From contig OX328102.1 of the NCBI GenBank assembly GCA_946811185.2, forward strand, positions 48,399,619 through 48,463,618: 64,000 bases of DNA. The letters are read 5' to 3'. The position numbers were made by a program, and so were the translations under genes. Below, in pieces: positions 1 through 10,913 of this stretch. Origin of the DNA: Hippopus hippopus. Its lineage: Eukaryota > Mollusca > Bivalvia > Cardiida > Cardiidae. The notes below the pieces were generated by a model, which saw only the letters and a list, made by a program, of their open reading frames with translations, ran no database searches and was not told the origin of the DNA. Position 1 is the stretch's first letter. Every line of letters starts with the position of its first letter.

Positions 1-2
1 TT

Positions 3-93
3 TGTTTAGAAGACGTTCTGGTTCAGTTGTGTTGCTGTCCGTGTGGAAAAACAGAAATTGATGGTGTGCTACCAGTTAGTGTGAAAGCCACTT
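3..93 (+). CDS. Possible last coding exon of a gene running in from the left
   Basis: Frame 3 is open from the window edge to a TAG at 91-93 and reads as 29 codons with a cysteine cluster (LCCCPCGK). The composition looks more like protein than the surrounding AT-rich DNA, and an AATAAA-type signal lies about 920 bp downstream. No family is recognised and there is no visible splice acceptor because the window begins inside the frame. It could equally be a chance open stretch. Confidence 0.2.
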
Positions 94-1050
94 AGGACTT
101 TTGAAGAAGAAAATGTGTAAACATAGGTGAAAAATAATACTGTTAAACGTCCGATGACCTCTTTTATTGTAGTAAACAAAATCACTTTGACGTGTTGTCT
201 TTATGTTAATTGAACAAAAAACATTCGCTGAGCTAATTTGTCAACCATGCTTCGTGTTTGTTTTGCCCTTCGAAACCCTGTTGTAAAGTTTGCTCAGGCC
301 TGGATTGAGAAAATCTTTAAGGAATATCTTGAATCGACACTGTAGTGATGCGACTTTTAAGCTAAAGCAGAAGACACATTTTTTTCTAAAAACATTGGGA
401 GAGAAGGGGGCAATTGCTTGAAGCAAGTCATTGCTATTTTTCCCACAATGTTTTCTGTACATCTACGAATGGACAAAAAAAGAAGAAATGCTCTGAGAAA
501 AGAGGCTTGATGCATCTGAAAAAAGCATCGACTCAAGGATATACAATCATGTACCAAGAAAAGCGAAATCGAAGACCGCCACGAAATTAGTATCGCGCCG
601 CCATTACTGATGAATTTTGTTAGAACGGAACTTGGAACTTAGCTCATTAGACAGTATTCAAATCAAGAAAGATTCTTTAAAAAGAATGACCGCAAAAGAG
701 GTACTGGAATACGAATATGGAAACGCCTGTGGTTCAATGTGAAGGTAGTGAAAAGTAACATCATCAACTATTGCCGACTTAGTCTTCGCTGTTTTGCATA
801 TTGTTGAAATGTGAAATTTGCATTTAGATTATATCTTTAGCGATTCGATGTCACTCCAAATCATCGTTTAAAAAGGAGCAGTTGCTGATGAAAATGATGT
901 GTATGAAACTTCATGTAGACTGTACATGGGTTACATAGTAAACCTTAGAAAACGATTGTCCCCTATCATATTCAGTGGTAATTGTGTGAATAAACGCCAC
1001 TGGGTATCGATTAAATAAAGACATTATTATTATTATTATTATTATTGGTT
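94..1050 (+). other. Untranslated or intergenic stretch with repeat fragments and an ATT microsatellite
   Basis: There is no convincing gene. The bases around 400-450 look like a decayed half of hairpin family A (CAATTGCTTGAAGC next to TTTTCCCACAATGTTTTC) and 480-540 like the end of family C. At 1010-1020 ATTAAATAAAG is a plausible polyadenylation signal, followed directly by (ATT)n at 1022-1047. This arrangement fits either a gene 3' end or the tail of a LINE or SINE. Confidence 0.35.
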
Positions 1051-1407
1051 GCTAAAAATGTGTTTCCTAAGTGGGACCGCAAGAAGGCCTTCTGGGGGCC
1101 CGCAGAATAAACAAGTCCACATTTTTAACCAATCACAAATTAGTATTTTTTCACCCGAGACTAATACCAAGAAGTAGGTCAAAATGCAGCTAATACAGTT
1201 ACGTCGAAATACTCGTATACCAAGGGTGGTCTTTCCTAAATACTTTAATGAGGCGCCTTAAAGGCCAAAAACATGGTTGTCAGCTGTTGTATTGGTGACA
1301 GGTAGTTGCCCCGACGAGTGACTGATTATTTTCACGTCAGACTTGTCCTAGTTATTTTTCTATTTTCAATTAATTTGTATTACCCTTGTTGCGCCATAAG
1401 CAAAATA

Positions 1408-1495
1408 AAGTGCTTTTGCGGACGGCATAGATCAAGATCAGACTGCACAGAACGTGCAGTCTGATCTTGGATCCATAACGTCCGCTTGTTACGTC
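1408..1495. repeat. Hairpin element, family B
   Basis: A palindrome centred near 1455: AGATCAGACTGCACAGAAC is followed by its reverse complement, flanked by CTTTTGCGGAC and GTCCGC. The same palindrome occurs at 7393, 9083, 18300, 18920, 20528, 29085 and 50690. No coding capacity; non-autonomous inverted-repeat element. Confidence 0.7.
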
Positions 1496-1828
1496 AAACG
1501 TATTTGATAATAATGATCTTTCTGAATATCAGTGAATTGTATTATCATCTATTGAAAGAGGTCCTGTTTGTAGATGATATGCTAAAAGAGTTTTTTTTTT
1601 TAAAAAAGATCAAATAATCATTCTGAGCGGTTATGTTTACAACTATATTTTTACGTGAAACTGTCAATCACAATCAATTATAGACAAATTCAACTTTTGT
1701 CTAACAAGTCGTTCATCGATCAATTTAGTCGTTTAAGGTTAAGGCTAGGATAGTGATACAAAATTTTAGAATGTCTTCATCTGTCAACTTTGTCACTAAA
1801 AACACATTTTACATATTCAGCGTTAGCC

Positions 1829-2320
1829 GGGCCTGGTAGCTTAGTCGGTAACGTATCAGGCTTAAAACCAGGAGGTCGCTTGTACGAAACTCCAGCTCGG
1901 CCAATATCTTTCCCAGGATTGATGATAGTGATTGCCACTGGATTCATTCCTCTCTCAACGCTGATCATTGTTTCAACTATGGTTATGTGTGAAAGCAACC
2001 AGTAGCTTGGGAAGAATATTGTGCGAAGTAATGCTGGATCAGTATTCACGGCATAACATTCTTAGACTTATTCTCAAAGATATTCTAAATTTGAAAGTAA
2101 CACAACTTATGATTTGCTAAGCCATTTGGCTAAGCCAATCAGAAGTTGTGTTACTGTCAAAGTTAGAAAATTCTGGAGAACAAGACTAAGAACGTTCCTA
2201 AGAATGGTTAGTGAATATGAACCCAGGATGGTATTTATAAAACGTGCACTGGCCAACGCGATATAGCTGAAATAATGTCATAAACGGCATCAAACAAACA
2301 AACAAACTAACTAACTAACA
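1829..2320 (+). mobile_element. tRNA-derived SINE (family F) split by a family E element
   Basis: The head (1829-1905) resembles a tRNA, with a box A-like TAGCTTAGTCGGTAACG and a degenerate box B. The body matches the copy at 18471 (GTGTGAAAGCAACCAGTAGCTTGGG). At about 2037 it is interrupted and resumes at about 2225 (GTGCACTGGCC, GATATAGCTGAAAT), ending in an (ACAA)n/(CTAA)n tail at 2295-2335. The interruption is family E. Confidence 0.65.
2038..2224. repeat. Hairpin element, family E, nested in a SINE
   Basis: Inverted repeat: the left arm contains TTTGAAAGTAACACAACTT and the right arm AAGTTGTGTTACTGTCAAAG; the outer ends are CATTCTTAGACTTATTCTC and AGACTAAGAACGTTCC. Other copies are at 6890, 20355 and 46449. 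It splits the SINE at 1829-2320, so it inserted later. Confidence 0.65.
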
Positions 2321-2469
2321 AACAAACAAACAAAATACAAACAGTTTAAGCTACACTAGAATTACTAGACGTGTTTTCTTTATTTTAGTAAGTGTCAAAT
2401 TCATTTTTTAAGATGGCACCCTACCTGATTCCGTGTTCAGAACTTTTCTTTCAGGAGATATTAACAAAG

Positions 2470-2620
2470 ACTAGCTATCTTTATTCACGAACAAAGATAG
2501 CTTAAAACGAAACACTGTTCACGTAAAAAATAGATTTACCCAGGTTTTGGAGGGTTTTTTTCCCTAGAAATTTACAATTCCGTTAGTAACGGTATAAATG
2601 TTAATGCGTAAAAAGTCTCC
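2470..2620 (+). repeat. Diverged dispersed repeat, copy 1
   Basis: Shares blocks in the same order with 5070-5215: ACAAAGAT, GATTTACCCA, GTTAGTAACGGTAT and TGCGTAA. Unclassified, no coding capacity, strongly diverged. Confidence 0.35.
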
Positions 2621-2689
2621 TGTGGACTTTTTTTTTCAATTTGGAATGGTCCAAAACTTGTCATTTTGGAGAGGGCTAGGTATTTCTTT

Positions 2690-4320
2690 AGTTTAAACAT
2701 ATTTTATTGCCATCTATATACAAATCATACAACATACGTACATTACACGAAAAGAGATACAAATCAGGCAAAAGGGTCTGGCCACAAGTTCTCGCAACTT
2801 AGATTTGGCCATCCCCTTTAAATAATCTACAAGCTATGAGAGTCTTCTACGATTCTAAAATTATAACAAGTATATATTTCTGATCTTTCCTTGCGAAAAA
2901 GAAGACACTTATGATCCAGCTATGCAATAAATTATTTCAAGTGTTGGTTACTGAGAATTTACATGTTTAAGGATGGAGAGGTATAGAATACTTGGTCGTC
3001 AAGTCAGTGAAATGGAGGAGAGTGATAGGAAACAGGAGTAGTAAAATGACTAATAGGCTACAAGACGTTTATGTAAATCTCTCTGTAGCTTTAACGTAGG
3101 ATTGCACGGCGAGAAAAAATTGTGGAATTGTCTTCTAATCTGAGATTTTCGGATCCAAAAAGTAATAAATCTTCATTTAAAGGATGAAAGCAGGGAAGTT
3201 CATGAAAAAGTTGTAGTGTCGGAATTGTGTACCGGGTGCACTGGAAGAAGTAGTGCTCAGCGTCTTCAATGGCGTATCTGCAGCTACAGGCGCAATCCGA
3301 GCAAATATGGTTGGAAAAGAAGTCATACTTCAGATCACTGCATTTGTTACGAATTCTTGTGTGAATTACGGATAATTTACGTTGGCCAACGAAGAAGTAC
3401 TTTGGAACTACTGGTGCTGCTAATCTTCCTAGGATATAGGATTTAAATGATGATAGAGACTGTAAAGATTTCACATCGTCCGGAAGTTCGTTCCAAAGAG
3501 AAACTGCAGATGGGATGAATGATCTGGCCAATAATTCTGTTCGACAAACAATCGAGTCGATTTGGTGAATATTGCGTAATGAGTAAGTTGTTCTTGTGCT
3601 TACGTTTCGTGGGAAAATTTCATGAAGATAGTCTGGAGTTAAACCATTAATTATTTTGTAAATGAGAATGAGTTTTTGAAATTTTCGCTTGTTCTCTAGG
3701 GTTAACCATCCAATTTCCTTATATATATTATTTATAGACGCGGATCTCGTTATACCTGTGACTATTCTAGCGGCTTCGATTTGGATTTTTTTTGAGATTT
3801 TCTTTTTCGCGCTTGGTGCAGTTGTCCCAGACTACGGAGGCATATTCGAGGATAGGACGTAGGACTGAGACGTAAATTTGATTTAAGGAATCTCTTTTGA
3901 GTCTGAATTTCAGAGTTCTCATCATTCCGAGAAGTTTGGATGCGGATCGACAAAGATTATTTATGTGTGCTTTCCATTTTCCATTGCTGCTTAATGTTAG
4001 TCCAAAATGCGTATGGTTGTCAACGAAGCTGATTCTGACGTCATCAAAAATCAAGTTTGGAAGCTGAACATTCCTATTGCTAGAAAAGACCATTGCCACT
4101 GTTTTAGATGGATTAAAAGTAACCAGCCATTGTTTAGCCCAGTGTGAAATCGTGATCAAATCGTGGTTCAAAATACCTTCGATATCGGCTGTGAGTGAAG
4201 CAGAGCAAGCCAGGTATTTCTTGCCGTCACTATATTTGAATACTGTTGAAAATGGCAGAGGTTTGAAATCGCTGCATTCGTGGTTTTTTTTACGAAATGA
4301 GACTGAAACTATTTAATTTA
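2690..4320 (-). mobile_element. 5'-truncated LINE: 3' end of a non-LTR retrotransposon
   Basis: On the minus strand, broken frames encode the end of a reverse transcriptase and its C-terminal region. 4171-3767 contains QWLVTFNPSKTVAMVF and LRPILEYASVVWDNCT, typical of the thumb region of CR1/jockey-like LINEs. 3531-3091 contains PSAVSLWNELPDD and a cysteine-rich CSDCACSCRYAIEDAEHYFF tail typical of the same elements. A frameshift near 3765 separates the two, and 3531-3765 continues in the first frame family (GLTPDYLHEIFP). The catalytic YADD region (around 4200-4260) is no longer recognisable, and nothing of the endonuclease or ORF1 is present. The 3' UTR runs to about 2690, ending AATAAAATATGTTTAAAC. 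A dead copy. Confidence 0.8.
3091..4171 (-). pseudogene. Reverse transcriptase C-terminal remnant of the LINE
   Basis: Two open segments in different frames (4171-3767 and 3531-3091), with readable RT-related sequence between them. The order is palm end, thumb, then the C-terminal Cys/His-rich tail with CSDCACSC followed by EDAEHYFFQC. Truncated at the 5' end within the palm, as is usual for incomplete target-primed reverse transcription. The clade (CR1, jockey or similar) cannot be settled by eye. Confidence 0.75.
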
Positions 4321-4401
4321 TTTTTATCCATCATTCCAATAATACAAGCCCCCGCTAAAATTATTGAAGCACGCCTATTATGATGTATATATTATTCATT
4401 T

Positions 4402-4610
4402 ACTCTTTAACAAACGACAGACTTGTTAAAATCGAAAGCATTTGCAGATTGCAAATTGATTGTGGCTCAAGAATTTTTTTTTTTTTTAAGAAAGGGTAGA
4501 AAATGTTGTGGTAAAAAGAAGAAAATGCTGGTTACCAGCATTTTCTTCTTTTTCCACAATATTTTCAAAAGTCTTCCTCTTCAAGGTCATTAAAACTCGG
4601 TAAAAGGTTA
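4402..4610. repeat. Hairpin element, family A
   Basis: The core AGAAAATGCTGGTTACCAGCATTTTCT is at about 4520-4550, flanked by AAAATGTTGTGG and CCACAATATTTTC. The left part carries GAAAGCATTTGCAGA and the right end GGTAAAAGGTTAA. All family A copies share the frame TTAACCCTTTACC ... GGTAAAGGGTTAA around a central hairpin. Confidence 0.75.
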
Positions 4611-6330
4611 ATCGTCTCACCCATTATTTCACAGTATTAAAATAATAATCGTAACGAAGTGTACTTGGAAACGAAGTATATTCTCCGACTGTGTTTTTTT
4701 TAATCGATCAAGCCAATCTTAAACAGCAAACTTAGTATCGAGGTATCGAAGACAAACGGTCAAGTCAAGCCCGTATGGAGGTGTAAGTTGATCTTAACTT
4801 TCTCTTCTGTCAGAGGGCTATCAATAATTGAGCGAAATACAAGGTTTAAGTAATGTTTTTACATTTTTGATGGATCATTGTGGTTTATTTCAAAGTTATT
4901 TCATTCATGAAAGCTAAACGGCATTCTCCCTTTAAGTTTGGTATTTCATGACGACTTCGTGGTCCTGCGTGACTCAATTGATGCTTAAAATGGCACTCAA
5001 TCGGGTTTTGCTACGCAAGGTTTTTTTTTTTTCATTATTCTTTACAGGGAATGGCCATTTTCATTCGCGTACAAAGATGGCCCTCAAACTATAATATATA
5101 TAGAAATACATGTTGAATATAACAGGATTTACCCATTTGTTTTAGTATTTTCTGTAAAATTTCCTCTTCAGTTAGTAACGGTATCTAGCCGTTTTTGCGT
5201 AACAAAGGAATAAATACATTTTGAACACTGATAGGTAACAACTGTCCTGATAAGTCGGTTGGTATGGCATTTTTTTTAAAAATAAGACAGAGAATTTTTA
5301 AAAAAATGCCATTCAATTTTTATATGCTCTGTCTATCTAAAGAATGTCATTCAATGTTTGAAAGATGTTGAACGATGCTGATTTTGTAGTAACATACTGA
5401 AATATGCACCGATTAGCAGTGACTTACTGGGTTCAATGTATCGCATGTCATGTGACCCAAAAATAAATGGTCACAGAAACATGATAAAGTAAAGATGCCA
5501 ATGTGTTATGGTTAGTTTTAACCACAGCAAATAGTAAGAAAGAAGTGTTAGTCAACTCATAAAAGGGAAGTAATTACAAGTATACTGGACTCGAATCCGG
5601 TACTTTTGCAAATCTAAGCCACCGAATGAGTTTATTTTTCTAAAATTATAGGTTTCCTGATTAACACACATGTAAAATAAAAGGTCAGCGAGTCGCTCTT
5701 AGCAGCCTCAGGGTTAATATAAGGCTTGCATACGGGTATTTATTACATTTTCTTGTTTGTTTTATAACTGGGTGGATAATGTCCTACCTAAATGAAATAT
5801 GCTATCTAACCCTAAAGTTCCTTGAACGAGAGATAGTTTGCCACCCGCAGGTAGATTTTCAAAGTCCGGGTAGTAAAGTAAATCAAGAGAAGAATGTAGA
5901 TTTGTTTGTGCGTTAAGTGTTTAACGCCGTTTTCAACATTATTGCAGTTGTTATGAAGTTTTTACAAATTGCGAAGGACCCATGCTGTCCAATTTGCGCT
6001 CAACCCATCGCAGCGAAAAATACGGACTGTTCCATCTCTACCGACACTAGCTTTTAAGGATTACGACCCTTAACTCGTCGGTAAATATCGTGTAACATCG
6101 ACGTTTCGTAAAGGCTATTCGACCAATCTCGGCAGCTTCCGAGAATGATCAAAGACAGCTCAAAGTCCATATTAAAATCTTAAAAAGGATTGTCTTTCTT
6201 CCTAGATAATAACTTACCGATAGATATATTGCAAAACAAACATGCTTTTGAACTGCCGCTTTGTCAGAGGTCGTAGATCAAGATCAGGCAGCATCGAAAA
6301 GTTTATCTTAATTCTACACTGCCTTGTACT
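4611..6330. other. Gene-free stretch, one diverged repeat seen
   Basis: No reading frame or RNA gene can be supported. 5070-5215 is the second copy of the diverged repeat at 2470-2620. 5269-5314 has short inverted sequences (GGCATTTTTTT ... AAAAAAATGCC). 5885-5950 resembles the 3' end of SINE family F (GTTTAACGCCGTTTTCAACATTATTGC). The rest is unremarkable AT-rich DNA. Confidence 0.4.
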
Positions 6331-6548
6331 TAGCCCTTTACCACACAGTTTTGTGTTTTAACGACCACGTGGAAGAAGACTTATGAAAACATTATGGAAA
6401 AAGGAGAAAATGCTGGTAACCAGCATTTTGTCTTTTTTTCCACAATGTTTCCTACCCTTTCAAAGACAAATATCATAATATTAACCACATATGAATTATC
6501 GTTTGTTTTAAAGTTTGAAAAGTCTAAATTTCGTCGTTTGATAAAAGA
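6331..6548. repeat. Hairpin element, family A
   Basis: Starts AGCCCTTTACCACACAG. The central hairpin GAAAATGCTGGTAACCAGCATTTTGTC lies between GAAAACATTATGG and CCACAATGTTTCC. The right half contains TTTCAAAGACAAATATC and ends near CGTTTGATAAAAG. Confidence 0.75.
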
Positions 6549-6889
6549 TTCACTCAGTCCTGTACTGCAAACTTGCGTCATTCATGAAAAGTTTCAAACC
6601 AGGAGACAGGAGGTATTAGTGTTTTTAGTGGTTGAGTGATGAAATGCTTTTTGATCAAAAGACTTTTATTACTTGTTGCATTAGTTTTTGCGACAAATTG
6701 TTTACTTAGCTGTGAGCAAAGGATTTGAATATTAGACGAATGGTTTAATTTAGAACGATTCAATGATTTAAACGACAGTTAAAGTCTGTACTTTTTTTTT
6801 TTTATCGTCAGATTATACATGTATTTTCATATGCCAAGTGTAGTTATTGCAGTCTGAAAAGGACTGTCTGAATCACCAGAAAAAAAAAT

Positions 6890-7052
6890 CTGGGTTCGAA
6901 TTCATCAGCAGTTCTTAAGAACATTCTTTGTCTTTTTCTCCAAGATTTTCAACATTTCAACATAACCTCTGATAGGCTAAATCTAGTGGTTTAGCCAGTA
7001 AGATGATGTGTTACTTTCAAATTAAGAAAATTCTGGAGAATAAGACTGATAT
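6890..7052. repeat. Hairpin element, family E
   Basis: The left end CTGGGTTCGAATTCATCAGC-AGTTCTTAAGAACATTC is followed by a diverged stem; the right end is TTACTTTCAAATTAAGAAAATTCTGGAG-AATAAGACTGA. Same plan as 2038-2224. Confidence 0.6.
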
Positions 7053-7224
7053 CATCGAATTTTTTTGCGCGTTAAATTTTCATGTTTAATACAGACACAC
7101 TACAAAAAGTATTCTCCTTTGCACACATAAGAAAATAGACGGTAACATTCAGTGAAAAGATGCAATTTTGGCATTAGAAAAAAGAATAGATTGATTGCTT
7201 TCAAATCGCAAGCTTCGCATATTC

Positions 7225-7375
7225 TTTATGAAATAAAATATGATGTCAACATACTTATTTGAATACAAACCTACATAGTTGAAGAAGTCCTTTGGTCACG
7301 TGACATTGCCAAAAAACTTCGCGAAATTCTGGTGTGAAATCTAAAGTTGAAATACTGTAAGGGGCTAAGTATCCC
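7225..7375 (+). repeat. Dispersed repeat shared with 16375-16505
   Basis: ATACTTATTTGAATAC, TCACGTGACATT, CAAA/AACTTCGCGAAATTCTGG and GAAATCTAAA occur in the same order and spacing in both places. Unclassified and non-coding. Confidence 0.5.
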
Positions 7376-7392
7376 ATGAAGGAAGTATTTTT

Positions 7393-7498
7393 AACTCTTA
7401 GACTGCTTAGCGCAACACAAGGATCTTTTGCCGACAATGTAGATCAAGATCAGACTGCATAAACGTGCAGGCTGACCTTGGATCTACACTGTCCGATA
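7393..7498. repeat. Hairpin element, family B
   Basis: ACTGCTTAGCGCAAC at the left end, then the AGATCAGACTGCA / TGCAGGCTGACCTT palindrome, then ATCTACACTGTCCG. The left flank matches the other complete copies (GCTAAGCGCGACTC). Confidence 0.7.
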
Positions 7499-7627
7499 AT
7501 GATATATTCACCCCCAAAACATAATTTAGAAATAGCAAAATTACGGCTTTTTACTATTGGCTTGAAGGTTTCATATCACCAGATTTCTTACATTTCTGTT
7601 TTATTTATTGATCCCTATTTTTTAGAG

Positions 7628-7876
7628 CCGTGCTCTGGCAAAAGGGGGCTTAATGCATCTCTGTGATCCTTGATTTTAGTTAGCCATCACATAATTATGG
7701 TTCCACAATAGCCACTTTTTACACTTCCGGACTTAATCATGAGGTAGATAGGTCATTGGACATACTGAAAATTGACCAATAGCGAAAAGTCTCGGCCCAG
7801 GTCGGCCTGCGCGGACTGACCTGGTTCGAAACTTTTCGCAGATGCATTAAGCCCCCTTTTCACAGAGGATGGCTCA
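7628..7876 (-). repeat. Inverted-repeat element, family C
   Basis: Bounded by GCCGTGCTCTGGCAAAAGGG and CCCTTTTCACAGAGGATGGC. It contains the internal hairpin GGTCGGCCTGCGC ... TGACCTGG and the CATGAGGTAGA block. About 250 bp, no coding capacity. Confidence 0.75.
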
Positions 7877-9040
7877 ATTTTATTCAGTATGAAATAATGT
7901 TGAAAACAGCGTTAAACACCATACAATCAATCAGTCATTTATTGAGCTATTTCCTTTCTAGATTCGGTGATATAATATTTAAAAGATTGGCTGTATTCTA
8001 AAAATCTGAAGTCACCTTTGAAACAAATTTAAAAAAAAAAACCTCCAAAGTCTCAGAAAAGATGTTTGAAATAAAAAACAATGGTCGATGTCTATAAATA
8101 GTAACAAAGTTCTGAATTCAACGGCAAGCCGCCTGATTGGCTTAGACACATCGCCTTATCCAATCAGATCATTTGTCTTGGAATTAAGCTTGAAAAATGA
8201 ATTTAGAATGGTTAGTGAATCCAGTGTCAGCTTTTGTAAACCATTTTTTCACTGAGTCTGGAAAAAAAATGTTACCAAACGATGCTTTGTTGGGCTAAAC
8301 AACATTTTTTTCGTAAAAGAGTTTAACAGATTTTTTATCTTGAATGCCAAAGAATATCAGATTCTTGTTTTATAACATAACCGTATATCAAGAGTTAAAG
8401 TTGACGATTAGTTAAAACACAGGCTTTCATGTACATGTGTACTGAAATTTACATGAAGCCTATTTGATTCTTTGACAGGTACATTACGGGCGAAAAACAG
8501 TTCCAAAGAAACTGTCATATATTGATTTTGTTTTGAATCTAAAGATGACAAAATTCGCAGCTTTTTCATGATCAACAATTTTGACAGACATCTTCACAAA
8601 GAAATCTTGGTCAGCAATTTTATAGAATGAAACGTATGATTAAAAAGTGTTGACCAAATACGGTACCATTTGATCGTCTAAAACGTGTGTAAGATAAGAA
8701 AATACGAAATGGCTGTATTACATTGAAAACAAGGATAGTTATGTAATGAGCTAAAGTTGTTTGGATAATATATATAATATATTGCATGTGCTATGATTAA
8801 AAGCTTGCATTCAGTCTAAATCATGTTTCCGTGCATCAAAAAAATAATAGAAAACTATTGAGAGACGAGATTACCACCTGCAAACGATTCACTGCGTCAT
8901 ATTCGTCCAATCTTTGAAAGATTGTCACAAAAAAAAAAACATAATAAAATCGGTTGTAACGAGCAATATTTTTTAGCAGAAGTGTTTTCTCTTGTATAAT
9001 AAATTGTCTGAAACACTAACTCATATTTTACAAATCAAAG
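7877..9040. other. Gene-free stretch
   Basis: 7880-7935 is a short SINE family F 3' end (GTTAAACACCATACAATCAATCA). 8105-8225 is a loose inverted repeat (GCCTGATTGGCTTA ... CCAATCAGATCA) ending GGTTAGTGAAT, possibly a distant E element. Nothing recognisable follows up to 9040. Confidence 0.4.
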
Positions 9041-9082
9041 TAAAGTGAAGTGTTTCCATATGATCGTGTCAGCGCTATTATC

Positions 9083-9185
9083 CCTTAGGCTGCTAAGCAC
9101 GACTCAAGGACCTTTTGCGGACAGTATAGATCAAGATCAGACTGCACAGAACGTGCAGTCTGATCTTGGATCTACGCTTTCCGGT
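9083..9185. repeat. Hairpin element, family B
   Basis: A well preserved copy: CTGCTAAGCACGACTCAAGG, CTTTTGCGGACAGTATAGATC, the central palindrome, then GGATCTACGCTTTCCGG. It abuts family D at 9186. Confidence 0.75.
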
Positions 9186-9715
9186 AAGGTAATATCATAT
9201 CATTATTTCATGCTTTCCGGTAGGTTATAGAGAAATATCGGTGAAATATTTTTCGATATTTCATGGTTACGACCAGTGAAAATACCGATTTTTATATTCT
9301 TACTCTTCAATTGAAGGCGGAAACAGTTGTTCCCGCGCACTAGTTAGTAAATTGCGCGTGCCTCACAACCACATGGAAATATGACGTAATTTACCTTACA
9401 TTTCTCGCGGTTGACGTAATATTGTAATGCCTTGCTATGCGGAGGGAGTACGCCACGGGGAAGAACCGAAAAGAACTGTACTGGATTTTGATTAAGTTCC
9501 CTCCAGAAAGGGTTAAAAGCATGAAATAAATAGAATATTTGTTTTTTTTTCGGAGAAAGATCGAAGTTTATTTCATCGAGCGAACATCATCGGTAATATT
9601 TTCACAAGTGGCGCAGCCACGAGTGAAAATATTACCGATGATATTCACGAGATGTTCACTCGATGAAATAAATTTCGATCTTTCTCCGTAAAAAACAAAT
9701 ATCCTCTATCTAACA
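9186..9715 (+). repeat. Long inverted-repeat element, family D
   Basis: About 510 bp. The outer part has TTTCATGCTTTCCGGTAGG, TATTTTTCGATATTTCATGG and CCTCACAACCACATGG. The 3' part is a hairpin of GATCGAAGTTTATTTCATCG and CGATGAAATAAATTTCGATC around CATCATCGGTAATATTTTCAC. Related copies are at 49557-50065 (opposite orientation) and 21825-22290. It has CpG-rich internal blocks but no open frame. Confidence 0.7.
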
Positions 9716-9842
9716 GATTAGAAAACATTGTTAGAAAGTAGAAAATGATGGTTAACAGCATATTCTACTTTTCCTACAATTTTTCCAAAAGTCCTCTTCC
9801 ACAGGGAACATTAAACTGGGGATTGCTTTGTAATAGATTAAA
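9713..9842. repeat. Hairpin element, family A (diverged)
   Basis: GAAAACATTGTTAG, then AGTAGAAAATGATGGTTAAC-AGCATATTCTACTTTTCC, then AAAGTCCTCTTCCACAGGG. Only the core and right half remain. Confidence 0.55.
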
Positions 9843-10214
9843 TCTTTTTTTCACAGTACAGACAAAACCTTTCAGTTACCATCGCAGCTTGCCTTTGAAG
9901 ACATTATGATAATGCTTGATACTGTTTGATGTTTTTCATTGTATTCCTTAGTTCTGATAATTTTTGTTGCTTTAAAAATACAAGTGAAAAGAGGACAAAA
10001 ACGATACCATAAATGACCAGCGTATTCCTGTTATCAAAAGATCTAATTATCGGGGCGATATGTATACTTGCCACAATACATTAACTAAATATTTCTTTTT
10101 TCGAAAACGGGGAAAAATAAAGGACTTATTCACTATTCTCATGGTGCAGTGGCATTTTCTTTTTTATCCAAACATTTCAGATAAAACGACTGATTCGAAT
10201 TACCGCGAGTTCTT

Positions 10215-10350
10215 ATATTTGTTTTTGTTGTTGTTGTTGTTGTTGTTGTTTTATTTCGGTTTAACTGACAAATGGAAAGGGCCGAATCCTAGTTGGAAGA
10301 ACTTTTGGCCGACCTCATTTATCTATTGAATAAAATATGTTTAAACTACG
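10215..10350 (+). mobile_element. LINE 3' end fragment with a TTG microsatellite
   Basis: (TTG)n at 10222-10250 precedes about 100 bp ending GAATAAAATATGTTTAAAC. That ending is the same as the 3' end (minus strand) of the LINE at 2690. Only the 3' tail is present. Confidence 0.4.
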
Positions 10351-10646
10351 TGTCCGGTAAATGTGCGCACTAGCGTGGTTTTGAACTTAGGTGAGGATTA
10401 TACTACGCATGATGTAATTGTCTTATCACTGATATGCTATTACATTGTTTAATTTCTAGCAAATAAACATGGAATCCGAGGTTAGACAAAAACAAAAGAA
10501 GGGGGGGGGATGGAAGCAAAAATCAGAACGATATTGATAAGTAAGATAATAAAACGATGATAATCAGGTGTTTGGTATGAAATCTGCCTCTAATATTACA
10601 AAGGTCTATGAAAAGGTAACATTTGCATTTGAAATACTCGCCAAAC

Positions 10647-10850
10647 TTAATGCATGTGCAAAAAGTATCGACCCAGGCTGATCTGGATCGAAACTTTTCG
10701 CTACATGTATTTGTAAATTTTATGCACGTCCAAAGACCATTCTACCTCCAGATTCATTCAATCGGTAGACAAAATGGATTTTATGGATCCATAATGATAT
10801 GATGTCTTAATTGTCAAACCCTCTTTTGTCAGAGCAAGGCTCAAATATGA
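10647..10850 (+). repeat. Inverted-repeat element, family C (partial)
   Basis: Contains TAATGCATGTGCAAAAAGTA, a shortened internal hairpin, TCCAAAGACCATTCTACCTC, ATTTTATGGATCCATAATG and the right end CAGAGCAAGGCTCA. The left terminus is eroded. Confidence 0.65.
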
Positions 10851-10913
10851 AATTCAGTTAACGATTATATTTTTACTGCAGGAGGTGAATCGCAATATTT
10901 CCGCGCATACTTA

